A stretch of 39,254 nucleotides of DNA from Nocardia neocaledoniensis (GCF_029868625.1 NZ_JARWOJ010000179.1:1-39254); one strand, 5' to 3'. Positions 1 through 8,847 are shown, counted from the stretch's first letter. Notes: generated from the sequence alone by a model not told the origin. A program made the numbers and translations.

Positions 1-956
1 TCACCGCGGACGAGGTGCGCAATATCGTTGCCGCTCTTGACGGTTCGGGTGTCCCGGTCATCGAGGTGACCCACGGTGACGGACTGGGTGGTTCCTCGTT
101 CAACTACGGGTTCTCGAAAACCCCTGAGCAGGAACTGATCACGATCGCCGCGCAGACGGCGCGCAACGCCAAGATCGCCTTCCTCATGCTGCCCGGTGTC
201 GGTGTCAAGGAAGACATCAAGATCTCCCAGGACAACGGCGGGTCCATCTGCCGCATCGCCACCCACTGCACTGAGGCCGACGTCTCCATCCAGCACTTCG
301 GCTACGCGCGCGATCTCGGCCTGGAGACCGTCGGCTTCCTGATGATGTCGCACACCCAGCCGCCCGAGGCGCTGGCGAAGCAGGCCCGCGTCATGGCCGA
401 CGCGGGCTGCCAGTGCGTCTACATCGTCGACTCCGCCGGAGCCCTTGTGCTGGAACAGGTCTCCGATCGCGTCGCCGCCGTCGTCGCCGAACTCGGTTCC
501 GACGCCCAGGTGGGTTTCCACGGTCACGAGAACCTCGGCCTCGCCGTCGCCAACTCGGTCTACGCCGTCCGGGCAGGCGCGACCCAGATCGACGGCTCCA
601 CCCGCCGCTTCGGCGCGGGCGCGGGCAACACCCCCGTCGAAGCCTTCGTCGGTGTCGCCGACAAACTCGGCATCAGGACCGGCGTCGACTTCTTCGCCAT
701 CGCCGACGCCGCCGAGGACGTGGTCCGCCCCGCCATGCCGAGTGAATGCCTGCTCGACCGGCAATCCCTGATGATGGGCTACGCGGGCGTCTACTCGAGC
801 TTCCTCAAGCACGCCGAACGCCAGGCCGAACGCTACGGCGTCTCCGCCGCCGAGATGCTCGTCCGCGCGGGCCGGCGCAAGCTCGTCGGCGGCCAGGAAG
901 ACCAGCTCATCGACATCGCCCTCGAGCTCCAGCGCGAAGCCACCGCTTCGGCCTGA
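1..956 (+). CDS. hsaF: 4-hydroxy-2-oxovalerate aldolase, 5' end outside window
   Basis: Cleaves 4-hydroxy-2-oxoacids to pyruvate plus an aldehyde. It works in a complex with an acylating aldehyde dehydrogenase at the end of meta-cleavage pathways (BphI/DmpG; HsaF in cholesterol breakdown). The reading frame is open at the window edge: residues [12 protein letters not shown] precede the family's [17 protein letters not shown] segment, so roughly 20-25 N-terminal residues are missing. [15 protein letters not shown] and [10 protein letters not shown] are the characteristic barrel motifs, with HGH supplying metal-binding histidines. The GTG at 15 is not the true start. The gene is probably the last of an hsa/bph-type operon lying to the left, because a strong hairpin follows. 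The hsaF symbol rather than bphI is an inference from the actinobacterial context. Confidence 0.93.
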   Translation, partial: TADEVRNIVAALDGSGVPVIEVTHGDGLGGSSFNYGFSKTPEQELITIAAQTARNAKIAFLMLPGVGVKEDIKISQDNGGSICRIATHCTEADVSIQHFGYARDLGLETVGFLMMSHTQPPEALAKQARVMADAGCQCVYIVDSAGALVLEQVSDRVAAVVAELGSDAQVGFHGHENLGLAVANSVYAVRAGATQIDGSTRRFGAGAGNTPVEAFVGVADKLGIRTGVDFFAIADAAEDVVRPAMPSECLLDRQSLMMGYAGVYSSFLKHAERQAERYGVSAAEMLVRAGRRKLVGGQEDQLIDIALELQREATASA

Positions 957-963
957 CCCGCCC

Positions 964-995
964 CGACGGCGTGACCCCACCGGGTCACGCCGTCG
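964..995 (+). terminator. 13-bp perfect hairpin after the aldolase gene
   Basis: Two perfectly complementary 13-nt arms (964-976 and 983-995) enclose a 6-nt loop. The hairpin lies 7 nt past the aldolase stop. No T-run follows, which is usual for actinobacterial terminators. It probably ends the operon entering from the left. Confidence 0.8.
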
Positions 996-1182
996 CCACG
1001 TCCACGGCCCTTCGCCGTCACCGTCCGCGGGCGGCCCCGGCGAAGTAGTCGTCACCACCCCACCGGTGACGGAAACGGGCGGATTCCCTGGCGGCCTGCA
1101 CGGTAGGGTGCGGTCGGCGGCTCTGCGCGGTCGGTTGATCGAGTCGCGCGGACCTTTCGGCGCATCGGCGTGGATGCTCGCC

Positions 1183-1188
1183 TAGGAT
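1183..1188 (+). promoter_or_regulatory. TAGGAT -10 box, leaderless start of the LysR gene
   Basis: TAGGAT fits the actinobacterial TANNNT -10 element and ends 6 nt before the ATG at 1195. No Shine-Dalgarno sequence fits in that gap. This is the geometry of a leaderless transcript whose first base is the start codon. Inferred from spacing only. Confidence 0.5.
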
Positions 1189-1194
1189 CGCGCG

Positions 1195-2058
1195 ATGGAG
1201 TTCCGTCAGGTCGAGCATTTTCTGGCGGTGGCGCGGGCCGGGAGCTTCACGGCCGCGGCTCGTGAGGTGCACATCGTGCAGTCGGCGTTGAGTGCGTCGG
1301 TGCGCAGGCTCGAGGAGGAGCTCGGGGCGCCGCTGTTCGAGCGGACGACGCGGCGACTGCGACTCACCGAGGCCGGGCGGACATTTCTCCCGCGAGCGCA
1401 GCGACTGCTGGCCGATGCGGGGATCGCCCGTGACGAGGTCGCCGCGCTGGCCGAACTCACGCGGGGACGGGTCGCCGTCGGGACCATCCAGACCTTGACC
1501 ATGATCGACCTCCCGGGTCTGCTCGGCCGGTTCCGTCTGCGCTACCCGGGCATTCACCTCTACGTGCGGGACGGAACGGTCCCCGCGCTGGCCGCCGCGG
1601 TGCGCGACGGCGAACTGGACCTGTCGTTCCTCGCGGGTGACCAGCCACTCCCCGACGGGCTCGTGAGTTTCGCCGAGTGGACCCAGCATCTGGTGCTGCT
1701 CTGTCCACCCGGGCACCGGCTCGGCGACCGGCGAGCGATCCCCCTGACCGAAATCGACGACGAGCCGTTTCTGGTGTTCAGCCGCAGCGGCATCCAGGCC
1801 ATGGTCGACCGGCACGCCGAGGCGGCCGGCGTGCGACTGAACCGGGTCTGCGAAGCTACCCATGTCCCTCTGCTGGTCGAGCTCGTCGCCGCCGGACTCG
1901 GGGTGACGGTCCTGCCCCGCGATGTCGCCGAACACTCCGGCCTCCCCTTCGCCGAGTTCGACCACCCCGGCTTCCACCGCCGGGTTCACCTCGCGGGTCG
2001 CGAACTCGTCCCCGCCAACCCAGCGGCCCGGGCCCTGGTGACCCACCTGCTCCCCTGA
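1195..2058 (+). CDS. LysR-family transcriptional regulator
   Basis: A 287-aa regulator of normal LysR length. Residues 1-60 form the winged HTH (FTAAAREVHIVQSALSASVR, then LEEELGAPLFERTTRRLRLT). Residues about 90-287 are the two-lobed periplasmic-binding-like effector domain. The ligand is unknown; the adjacent aldolase operon runs the same way but is separated by a strong hairpin, so a regulatory link is only a guess. LysR proteins often control a divergent neighbour, but here the left-hand gene is not divergent. The start is set by the TANNNT box 6 nt upstream. Its stop lies beside the stop of the convergent gene at 2067. Confidence 0.93.
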   Translation: MEFRQVEHFLAVARAGSFTAAAREVHIVQSALSASVRRLEEELGAPLFERTTRRLRLTEAGRTFLPRAQRLLADAGIARDEVAALAELTRGRVAVGTIQTLTMIDLPGLLGRFRLRYPGIHLYVRDGTVPALAAAVRDGELDLSFLAGDQPLPDGLVSFAEWTQHLVLLCPPGHRLGDRRAIPLTEIDDEPFLVFSRSGIQAMVDRHAEAAGVRLNRVCEATHVPLLVELVAAGLGVTVLPRDVAEHSGLPFAEFDHPGFHRRVHLAGRELVPANPAARALVTHLLP

Positions 2059-2076
2059 CGGCACCCTCACGCCGTC
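2057..2076. terminator. Small hairpin at the convergent LysR / membrane-protein ends
   Basis: GACGGC (2057-2062) pairs with GCCGTC (2071-2076) around an 8-nt loop. It overlaps both stop codons (TGA at 2056-2058, TCA at 2067-2069). Arms are short, so this is a candidate bidirectional terminator only. Confidence 0.4.
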
Positions 2077-2342
2077 CGGAATCGCGCGACCAGCAAGCCG
2101 AGGCCCACCAGCGCCAGACACCCTGCCAGAGCGCCGTTGCCACCGAGCCACACAGCGGCCGCCAAGACCATCGCGTACGTCGCGCACCGCCCGAGCAGCC
2201 GGGCGACAGCGTCGTCCTCGCGCGGGTCCGGTCGCGTCGGCCGATGCGCCACCGACCCGCCACCGGCCCCCGGTGCCGTCCGCTCACTCGGATACCAGTC
2301 CATCCCCTCATGGTCGACCGCGCGTTGTCCCGCGTCCAACAC
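2067..2342 (-). CDS. Small hypothetical membrane protein
   Basis: I do not recognise this 91-aa protein. The N-terminal half is hydrophilic and rich in Pro, Arg and Asp. The C-terminal 40 residues are hydrophobic and can form two closely spaced membrane helices (YAMVLAAAVWLG and LAGCLALVGLGLLVA) ending with FRTA. The start is uncertain: a GTG at 2342 gives 91 aa, an internal ATG at 2303 gives 78 aa, but the G-rich stretch directly beside that ATG is too close for a ribosome site. It runs divergently from the gene at 2502. Confidence 0.5.
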   Translation of the reverse strand: MLDAGQRAVDHEGMDWYPSERTAPGAGGGSVAHRPTRPDPREDDAVARLLGRCATYAMVLAAAVWLGGNGALAGCLALVGLGLLVARFRTA

Positions 2343-2501
2343 CGATAATCGCTGCGATTCAGCTGTCCTGGCGATGAATCCCCGGCTTCGCGCGAGCGTT
2401 TTCTCAGGGGAGGCCCCCGAGCCGATTCAGGGCTGACGCCGGATGTGCCGCGCTCGGTCCCGCCCTACATTCAGGGAATTCCCAACGAAACAGGGGCTTC
2501 C
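2343..2501. promoter_or_regulatory. Divergent intergenic region, probable promoter for the gene at 2502
   Basis: The 158 nt between two divergent membrane-protein genes hold TACATT at 2466-2471, a TANNNT candidate for the rightward gene, and AGGGG at 2492-2496 as its ribosome site. No clear operator was seen. Confidence 0.4.
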
Positions 2502-3047
2502 ATGCGAAAACTCACCACCTCACTGACCGCCTCGGCCGTGTACGCGGTCCTCGCGACCTTCGTGTTCTGCACCATGGTCGCGGAGACGGTCTTTCTGTAT
2601 CCGAACTACTTCCACGACATCCCGAACTCGCTCGTCGTCGGCGAGGAGTTCACCGTGGCCGTCTCGGTCGGCAGCGTGATGCGCCCGCTCGGCATGGTCC
2701 TCACCCTGAGCGCGATCGTCGCGACCGCGGCGAGCCTCTGGTCACGGACCGCCAGGGGCTGGACGGCGGCCTCGCTGGCGGCGTTCGTGCCCGGCATGTT
2801 CCTGCTGTCGCCGCTGTACCTGTGGGAACGCTGGACGATCCTGTTCGACGACCGCGAGCGCTACACCATCGAGGAACTCGAACGCACCGTCCGCGAGATC
2901 GAGATCGCCCACTCGATCCGCATCGTGATGGGGGCGCTGACCGCGGTCTTCGCCGTCATCGCGGCCCTGCGCACGTACCGCCGCCGCATCCTGCTCGACG
3001 CCGAACTCACCACGCGGGCGGCCGCGGGCCGGGGCCAGACCGGGTAG
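2502..3047 (+). CDS. Hypothetical four-helix membrane protein
   Basis: A 181-aa protein with about four membrane helices: AVYAVLATFVFCTMVAETVF near the N-terminus, then MVLTLSAIVATAASLW, AASLAAFVPGMFLLSPLYLW, and IRIVMGALTAVFAVIAAL near the end. A charged segment (ILFDDRERYTIEELERTVRE) lies between helices 3 and 4. The layout resembles DUF1772/anthrone-oxygenase-type proteins, but no diagnostic residues were identified, so the family is uncertain. The start is the ATG preceded by AGGGG with a 5-nt gap; an in-frame upstream start at 2445 has no such support. Function unknown. Confidence 0.7.
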   Translation: MRKLTTSLTASAVYAVLATFVFCTMVAETVFLYPNYFHDIPNSLVVGEEFTVAVSVGSVMRPLGMVLTLSAIVATAASLWSRTARGWTAASLAAFVPGMFLLSPLYLWERWTILFDDRERYTIEELERTVREIEIAHSIRIVMGALTAVFAVIAALRTYRRRILLDAELTTRAAAGRGQTG

Positions 3048-3212
3048 TCGTCACCGCGAGCCGATCCTCGCCGCGACCTGCGACCCGCTGCGTGACGGGG
3101 CAGCGCAGGGGTGACCAGCAAGGAGATCGCCGAGCGTGACTGATCGGCGACACCGACGTGCCGTCGCGCGCGGCGGTGCTGGACACCTTCGAGGCCATGC
3201 TCGCACCCTGAG
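3048..3212. other. Intergenic stretch with a possible decayed coding remnant
   Basis: Between two convergent genes. Plus-strand fragments read VTSKEIAER (from 3111) and, in another frame, LIGDTDVPSRAAVLDTFEAMLAP ending with TGA at 3209-3211. They may be the frameshifted tail of a lost gene or chance. I recognise no family and see no clear hairpin. Confidence 0.2.
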
Positions 3213-5621
3213 TCACCGGTGGTGGACGGACTCCTCCGAGTCGTAGCCGAGGGTCACGTCGTGGGTGATCTCGCCGCGGGTCACCGAGACCCGGCTCGAC
3301 ACCGGCGGGTAGCCGCGGGCCACCACGGTGTACTCCCCTTCGGGGAGGTCCGGCACCAGGGAGTGGCCCTTCTCGTCGGTGCGGGTGGTGGCCGCCGGAT
3401 CGCCGCCCGCGTCCAGGACGGTGATCTGGACGTCGGCGACGGGCCGGTCACCGTCGACCCAGGCGGAACCGACCAGGATGGCCATCGGCTCGAGGTCGAT
3501 GTCGTGGTGCAGCGACCCGGTCTCGGGGATAGTGAGCGCGAACGCGGCCGGACGCATGTGGTCGGCGACCGCGACCAGGGTGTAGGTGCCGCTCACCACA
3601 TCGCGGCACACGTAGGCGCCGTCCTCGCCGGTGATCGCCGCACCGACTACATCGCCGCCGGGATCGGTGAGGGTCACCGTCGCGCCGAGCAGCGGCTCCC
3701 CCCGGCGGGCCGACCGCACGATGCCGGTGAGCTCGCCCGCGCCGGCGAGCATCAGGTCGACGTGCAGCGCCCGCTCCCCCATCGACACGCTCACCGCCTC
3801 GGGCTGGTGGCCCGCCGCGGCGGCGATGAGGACGTAGTTGCCCGGCTCCGGCGCCTCGATGACGTACGCGCCAACAGCGTCGCCGTTGCCGCGCGCCACC
3901 TGGTGTCCGTGCTGGTCGATCAGGGTGAGCGTGGCGCCGGGCACCGGACGGTCGTCGTCGCGGCGCAGCAGGCCCGCGATCACCCGGCCGGTGGCCACGG
4001 GGTGCAGCTGGTCGGCCATCTCGTGCGCGTCGTGCAGGCTCACATCCCGCAGCAGGGTGCCGTCGGCGGCCTCCTCCGGCGCCGGATCATCGCGCAGCGG
4101 AATCTCTTTCATGAAGACGAGTACCAGGCAGGCGACGATCGCCAGGTCGGCGGCGAGCAGGAACACACCGCCCATGGCGTCGGTGAAGCCCTCGAGGATC
4201 GGGATCCGCAGCTCGTCGGTCAGGGTGGCGATGCCGGAGGTGTTCTGTTGCAGCGCGGCCAATCCCGCCTCGTCGAGACCGGGTGGCAGCGTCCCGCCGA
4301 ACGCGGCCAGGATGGAACCGGGCAACCGGTCGAACAGGACCGTGAGGAAGACAGCGACGCCCAGGGTGCCGCCGAGTTGCCGGAAGAAGGTGGCCGAGGC
4401 GGTCGACACGCCCATCTCCGAGTTCGGCACCGCGTTCTGCGCGGCGATGATCAGCGTCTGCATGCAGCCGCCGAGGCCGAAGCCCATGATCGCGCTGTAG
4501 GCCAGCGGCTGCCACAGCGGACCGTCGTAGCCCACGTGCGCGAACAGGGCACAGCCGATCGCCAGGATGAGCGCCCCGAGGACGGGCAGCACCTTGTAGC
4601 GCCCGGTGGCCTTGGTGATCAGCCCCGACAGTTGCGCGCCGACCATGATCCCGAGGACCAACGGCAACATCAGCAACCCCGCCTCGGTCGGCGAGAAACC
4701 GCGCACGACCTGCAGGTACTGCGGGACCATGGTGATCGCGCCGAACATCGCGACGCCGACGAGGAAACCGCCGAGGATGGCGATGCTGAACGTCGAGCTG
4801 CGGAACAGGCGCAGCGGGATCAGCGCGGCGTCCTTCATCACGAACTCGACCACGAGGAACAGCAGCAGGCCGCCCGCGCAGATTCCGTAGCACAGCAACG
4901 CCTTCGGTGAGGTCCAGCCCCACATCCGGCCCTGCTCGGCCACCAGCAGCAGCGGCACCACCCCGACGACCAGGGTGAGCGCGCCGAACCAGTCGATCCG
5001 GCTCGGTCGTCGCACATGGGCCACGTCGAGCACCTTGGCGACGACGAGGAAGGCCAGCGCCCCGACCGGCACGTTCACCAGGAACACCCAGCGCCAGCCC
5101 TCGATGCCGCCGAGACTCTCGTACTCGGACAGGAACCCGCCGACCACCGGGCCGAGCACCGTCGCGATGCCGAACACCATCAGGAAATAGCCCTGGTAGC
5201 GGACCCGTTCGCGGGCGGGCACGATATCGCCGACGATGGTGAACGCCAACGACATCAGCCCGCCCGCGCCCAATCCCTGGAAGGCGCGGAAGGCCGCCAG
5301 TTCGTACATGGTGGTCGCGAAGCAGCACGCGGCCGAACCGAGCACGAACAGGGCGATCGCCAACAGATAGAACGGTTTACGCCCGTAGATGTCGGCGAGC
5401 TTGCCGTAGAGCGGCGTGGTGACGGTGGCGGTGATCAGATACGCCGTTGTCGCCCAGGCCTGTTCGTCGAACCCGTCGAGACTGTTCGCGATCCGGACGA
5501 TCGCGACACTGACGATGTTCTGGTCGAGCGCGGCGAGAAACACCCCGAGTAGCAGTCCGGACAGGATCGTCAGCGTCTGGCGATGCGTGAGGCGTGGTTC
5601 GGCGACAACGGTATCGGTCAT
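3213..5621 (-). CDS. DHA2-type MFS exporter with three C-terminal carboxypeptidase-regulatory-like domains
   Basis: An 802-aa protein. Residues about 15-500 are a 14-helix drug:H+ antiporter of the EmrB/QacA (DHA2) type: LAALDQNIVSVAI is the helix-1 motif, GKLADIYGRKPF is motif A after helix 2, and VLGPVVGGFLSE is motif C. After a charged cytoplasmic linker come three related repeats of about 80 aa (roughly 545-620, 625-710, 715-795). Each has the pattern G..V......P..GA.V.L.D..G.........G.Y....L..G.Y.LVA, typical of CarboxypepD_reg / CNA-B-like beta-sandwich domains. Ordinary DHA2 transporters are about 500 aa, so this is a genuine extension. The substrate is unknown. The ATG at 5621 has AGGG about 8 nt upstream; an earlier in-frame GTG at 5675 is less likely. 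Confidence 0.92.
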   Translation of the reverse strand: MTDTVVAEPRLTHRQTLTILSGLLLGVFLAALDQNIVSVAIVRIANSLDGFDEQAWATTAYLITATVTTPLYGKLADIYGRKPFYLLAIALFVLGSAACCFATTMYELAAFRAFQGLGAGGLMSLAFTIVGDIVPARERVRYQGYFLMVFGIATVLGPVVGGFLSEYESLGGIEGWRWVFLVNVPVGALAFLVVAKVLDVAHVRRPSRIDWFGALTLVVGVVPLLLVAEQGRMWGWTSPKALLCYGICAGGLLLFLVVEFVMKDAALIPLRLFRSSTFSIAILGGFLVGVAMFGAITMVPQYLQVVRGFSPTEAGLLMLPLVLGIMVGAQLSGLITKATGRYKVLPVLGALILAIGCALFAHVGYDGPLWQPLAYSAIMGFGLGGCMQTLIIAAQNAVPNSEMGVSTASATFFRQLGGTLGVAVFLTVLFDRLPGSILAAFGGTLPPGLDEAGLAALQQNTSGIATLTDELRIPILEGFTDAMGGVFLLAADLAIVACLVLVFMKEIPLRDDPAPEEAADGTLLRDVSLHDAHEMADQLHPVATGRVIAGLLRRDDDRPVPGATLTLIDQHGHQVARGNGDAVGAYVIEAPEPGNYVLIAAAAGHQPEAVSVSMGERALHVDLMLAGAGELTGIVRSARRGEPLLGATVTLTDPGGDVVGAAITGEDGAYVCRDVVSGTYTLVAVADHMRPAAFALTIPETGSLHHDIDLEPMAILVGSAWVDGDRPVADVQITVLDAGGDPAATTRTDEKGHSLVPDLPEGEYTVVARGYPPVSSRVSVTRGEITHDVTLGYDSEESVHHR

Positions 5622-5797
5622 GGAAAAGCCCTGGTTCTGATCGGCTGGCAAGTGGGGGTCGATCATGCGGCCCACACGAGGGCCGACAACCCCGCTGCGA
5701 GGAAAACTTTGCGCCGCGGGTGGAACTCTTCATGCACTGGTGCGCCGAGCTTACCCACGTCGAATCCGGCGCCGTCACCGAGGGATCAAGTGACCGA

Positions 5798-6175
5798 TCA
5801 TTTCGCACCGAAACGATAGGCGGCGGCGATCAGAACTGCCAGTTCCGGGTCGCGCGCTTCGGCCAGGGAATGCACCACGACCAGGTGATTCCAGCGCGAT
5901 CGACCCACCTGGGTCACCCGATACACCGGGGCGCGCGCCATTTCCTCGTCGATGGCGAGCATGATTTGCACGGTGCCTTCCGGATTGCGTCCGGTGACGT
6001 TGTAGAGCGATACCCACGCGAACTTCCTGGCGTTGCCGAAGCTGATCTGCGAGGCCACCGAGACATGCGCCGGTCCACACGCGTCGATCAATTCCCGGAG
6101 CACGGTGAAGATCTCGTGGGAATGCGGTTTGCCCGCGAACCAGGCGTCGATCGCGGCGTCGGCGGAATCGTTCAT
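5798..6175 (-). CDS. DUF1801/DUF5655-like small protein coupled to Sir2
   Basis: A 125-aa soluble protein containing AAIDAWFAGKPHSHEIFTVL, CGPAHVSVASQISFGNARKF, AWVSLYN and RSRWNHLVVV. It resembles the DUF1801/DUF5655 fold: a short helical region followed by a sheet ending with a basic/hydrophobic patch. The biochemical role is unknown. Its ATG (6175-6173) overlaps the TGA of the upstream Sir2 gene (6174-6172) as ATGA, so the two are translated together. The coupling suggests a shared process but does not show which. Confidence 0.8.
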   Translation of the reverse strand: MNDSADAAIDAWFAGKPHSHEIFTVLRELIDACGPAHVSVASQISFGNARKFAWVSLYNVTGRNPEGTVQIMLAIDEEMARAPVYRVTQVGRSRWNHLVVVHSLAEARDPELAVLIAAAYRFGAK

Positions 6176-7041
6176 CGCGCGGGTACCGCGTCGGCGGTGA
6201 CGAGCCGATCGGCCAAGGCGCACAGCACATCCGAGCAGCCCGCGTCGATCCGGAGTTCGGCCACGTCGTCGCCGCGGGTGCGGCCGCGGTTGACGATCAC
6301 CACCGGCACCCCGTTCTTCGCCGCGCGCCGCACGAAACGCAGCCCGGACATGACCGTCAGCGAGGACCCGGCGACCAGCAGCGCCTCGGCGTCGTCGACC
6401 AGCTCGAAGGCGGCCGTGACCCGCTCGGGCGGGACGGTTTCGCCGAAGTAGACGATGTCGGGTTTGAGCATGCCGCCGCAGTGCGCGCAGTCGACCATCC
6501 GGAAGCCGCCGGTGTCGGCGACGACGGCGTCCGCGTCGGGCGCGACCTCGATGCCGGTGGCCGAAATCTGGTCGGCGAACCCGGGATTGGCGGCTTCGAG
6601 GCGCTCGGCCAGGGTCATCCGGGAGATCAGTGTTCGGCAGCGCAGGCAACAGACCCTGGCGTAGGTGCCGTGCAGGTCGATCACCCGGCGCGCGCCCGCC
6701 TTGGTGTGCAGCAGGTCGACGTTCTGGGTGATCACGCCGGTGACGACACCGGCGCGCTCGAGGCGGGCCACGGCCCGGTGACCGGCGTTGGGGCGGGCGG
6801 CGTCCATCCGCCGCCAGCCGACGTGGTTGCGCGCCCAGTAGCGCTGCCGGAACGCGGCGTCGCCGACGAACTGCTGATAGGTCATGGGGTTGCGCGGCGG
6901 CGCGTCGGGGCCGCGGTAGTCGGGGATGCCGCTGTCGGTGCTCAGCCCGGCGCCGGAGATCAGCACGACGCGGCGTCCGGCCAGCAGGTCGGCCGCGCGC
7001 GGGATCGCGGTGGCGGTGTCGTCCGTGGTGGTGTCCACCAT
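6172..7041 (-). CDS. Sir2-family NAD-dependent protein deacylase
   Basis: Removes acyl groups from lysine, consuming NAD+ and releasing nicotinamide and O-acyl-ADP-ribose. The 289-aa protein shows the Rossmann NAD motif LISGAGLSTDSGIPDYRG near residue 30, TQNVD, and the catalytic His in VIDLHGTYARV. Four zinc cysteines come as CLRC and CAHC. PDIVYFGE and VAGSSLTVMS follow as in bacterial class II-type sirtuins (closest in layout to the CobB/SIRT4-like group). The insert between the two Cys pairs is long (about 60 aa). ATG at 7041 is chosen because it opens directly onto the domain; the frame is open further upstream to 7212 but would overlap the divergent gene at 7175. Confidence 0.92.
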   Translation of the reverse strand: MVDTTTDDTATAIPRAADLLAGRRVVLISGAGLSTDSGIPDYRGPDAPPRNPMTYQQFVGDAAFRQRYWARNHVGWRRMDAARPNAGHRAVARLERAGVVTGVITQNVDLLHTKAGARRVIDLHGTYARVCCLRCRTLISRMTLAERLEAANPGFADQISATGIEVAPDADAVVADTGGFRMVDCAHCGGMLKPDIVYFGETVPPERVTAAFELVDDAEALLVAGSSLTVMSGLRFVRRAAKNGVPVVIVNRGRTRGDDVAELRIDAGCSDVLCALADRLVTADAVPAR

Positions 7042-7174
7042 GGAACCACTGTACGAGCGGCGGGCGGGGGCGGTGGCGCCGGGGCGAACACGCCGGGCGG
7101 AGTTGCGTGCCGTCGCGGTGCGACGACATGATTGCTCATCCCCGCCCGGAGATCGACCGTCCAGAGGAAATCCT

Positions 7175-7630
7175 GTGTCCGACAACGACGAGTACGGCCG
7201 TACCGCGCTCAACGCCGCCGTCGACGGGACGATCGTCGCCGTCCGCCGGATGTTCTACGTCCTCGGTGACGATATCGACCGCTCGGAGGGGCCGATCGAG
7301 TTCACCTTCCACGACGGTTCGACGCTGCTGCTCGATGCCGGGGTCGACGGCGCGGAGCTGCGGATCGGCGCGGCGCCCTGGCGGGATCCCTTCGAACCGC
7401 TGGTCGATCCGGTGAACATCGAATATGTCGCCAATTCGGGCAAGTACACCGCGTTCGATGTCACCGACGAGCCGCCCTACGACGTCCTCACCGGCCGCCG
7501 CGTGGACGCCGTCTCGGTGTTGCCGCTGCCCGACGGCAGGCCGAGGGCCGCGACGCTGTATCTGGGCGAGGGCATGGTGAAGGCGGAGTCGATCGCCGAC
7601 GAACTGATCGTGACGCTCGTGTCCGCGTGA
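7175..7630 (+). CDS. Hypothetical protein, 151 aa
   Basis: An acidic soluble protein with no recognised family. It contains alternating strand-like segments (IEFTFHDGSTLLLDAGVDG, AELRIGA, SVLPLPDGRPRAATLYL) and could be an all-beta or mixed fold. It starts at GTG 7175, preceded by GAGGAA about 6 nt upstream. It lies divergently from the Sir2 operon with a 133-bp gap and converges on the MFS gene at 7645. Confidence 0.75.
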   Translation: MSDNDEYGRTALNAAVDGTIVAVRRMFYVLGDDIDRSEGPIEFTFHDGSTLLLDAGVDGAELRIGAAPWRDPFEPLVDPVNIEYVANSGKYTAFDVTDEPPYDVLTGRRVDAVSVLPLPDGRPRAATLYLGEGMVKAESIADELIVTLVSA

Positions 7631-7648
7631 GCCAGGAATCTCGCTCAC
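7627..7648. terminator. Shared hairpin in which the two stop codons pair
   Basis: GTGAGC (7627-7632) pairs with GCTCAC (7643-7648) around a 10-nt loop. The TGA of the plus gene (7628-7630) pairs with the TCA that is the minus gene's stop (7645-7647). It is a candidate bidirectional terminator. Confidence 0.5.
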
Positions 7649-8847
7649 CAGCATGAGCGCGCCTCCGAGACACCCACCGCGCGGCGACGGTGGCCGAGGA
7701 ACCCGCCGGCGACGGTGAGGGTGAGGGCGACCAGGCCACAGACGACGAAGGCGCCCGCCGCCCCGTGTGCGGCGGCGGTGACCCCGGACGCGGCGGCACC
7801 GAGTCCGGCTCCGGCATTGCACGCCACACTGGCCAGGATGGCGCCGTGCGTGCGGTCGGCGCCGGCGACGAGCTGGTCGGCGAGCAGGTAACCCGTCATC
7901 ACGGCGGGGCCGAGCGCGAGGCCGATGCCGACGAGGATCGTCAGCGCGGCCAGGGTGCCCGCGACGAAACCCGCGGCCACCGTCGCCACCGCGAGCACTG
8001 CCGCTACGGCGAGGAACCGGGTTCGGGCGGACCGCCGCCAGGCGATCCGGCCGTAGACCAGCGCCGAACCCGCGCTGGCGAAGGCCATGAGCGCGAACAG
8101 CAGACCCGCCGCGTCGGGCCGGCCGGTCTCCGCCGCGGCGGCCGGGATGCCCACTTCGAGTCCGCCGATGGTGAAGCCGACGCCGGCGAAGGTCACCAGC
8201 AACCACGCGAGCCGCCGCACGACCGACCGCACCGACGAGGTTTCGGTGTGCCGGTCCGGGCGGGCGGGTCCGGCCGCCCGCGCCATCACGAGTCCGCCCG
8301 CGAGACAGAGGATTCCGGTGAGGACGACCACCTCGGCCGCACCCGTCGCCCAGAGAGCGAAGGCGGCGAGTGCGGGGCCGAGGACGAAGGCCGATTCCTC
8401 GGCCACGGCATCCATACCGAAGGCCCGCGGCACCCACTCCGGCGGAATCCGTTGCGCCCAGCCGACTCTCAGCAGGGCGCCGAACGGCGGCACCGCGAGT
8501 CCGGCGACCGTGGCGGGGACGACCGCCCACGCGGGGCCCGCCCGATCCGCGACCGTGGGCAGCACCACCAGGGCCGCGCCGCTGATCAGCGCGAAGGTGA
8601 GGATCGCGCGAGCGTGCCCGACCCGCACGGTCCACCAGGACCGGGCCGGTCCCGAGACGACCGAGCCGATCGCGTAGGCGCCCATCGCCACCCCGGCCGC
8701 CCCGAACGCGCCGTGCGTCACCCCGAGCAGGGTGACCACTCCGATCGGCCCCATCCCGAAGGACACGCGGCCGAGCGCTGACCCGGCGAACAGCTGCCGC
8801 ACGCCGGAGGGAGCCAGGAGTGCGCGATAACTCGGCGGGCTGGTCAT
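7645..8847 (-). CDS. MFS transporter, 12-helix type
   Basis: A 400-aa, Ala/Gly/Val-rich integral membrane protein with about 12 helices: LFAGSALGRVSFGMGPIGVV near the start, AGLAVPPFGALLRVGW in the middle, and AGAFVVCGLVALTLTVAGGF at the end. The pattern matches MFS proteins annotated only as 'MFS transporter' in actinomycetes. The charged HRRRAVGVSEARSCW tail is cytoplasmic. The substrate is unknown. Start chosen at ATG 8847 (MTSPPSYRALL); an in-frame ATG at 8871 adds eight residues, and neither has a convincing ribosome site. Confidence 0.88.
   Translation of the reverse strand: MTSPPSYRALLAPSGVRQLFAGSALGRVSFGMGPIGVVTLLGVTHGAFGAAGVAMGAYAIGSVVSGPARSWWTVRVGHARAILTFALISGAALVVLPTVADRAGPAWAVVPATVAGLAVPPFGALLRVGWAQRIPPEWVPRAFGMDAVAEESAFVLGPALAAFALWATGAAEVVVLTGILCLAGGLVMARAAGPARPDRHTETSSVRSVVRRLAWLLVTFAGVGFTIGGLEVGIPAAAAETGRPDAAGLLFALMAFASAGSALVYGRIAWRRSARTRFLAVAAVLAVATVAAGFVAGTLAALTILVGIGLALGPAVMTGYLLADQLVAGADRTHGAILASVACNAGAGLGAAASGVTAAAHGAAGAFVVCGLVALTLTVAGGFLGHRRRAVGVSEARSCW

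Noticed and set aside
1018..2187. A 389-codon minus-strand frame over the LysR gene
   Set aside because: Shadow of LysR, which has full family motifs on the other strand.
3219..4910. A 563-codon plus-strand open frame across the MFS gene
   Set aside because: It is a His/Gln/Arg-rich shadow of the real transporter gene.
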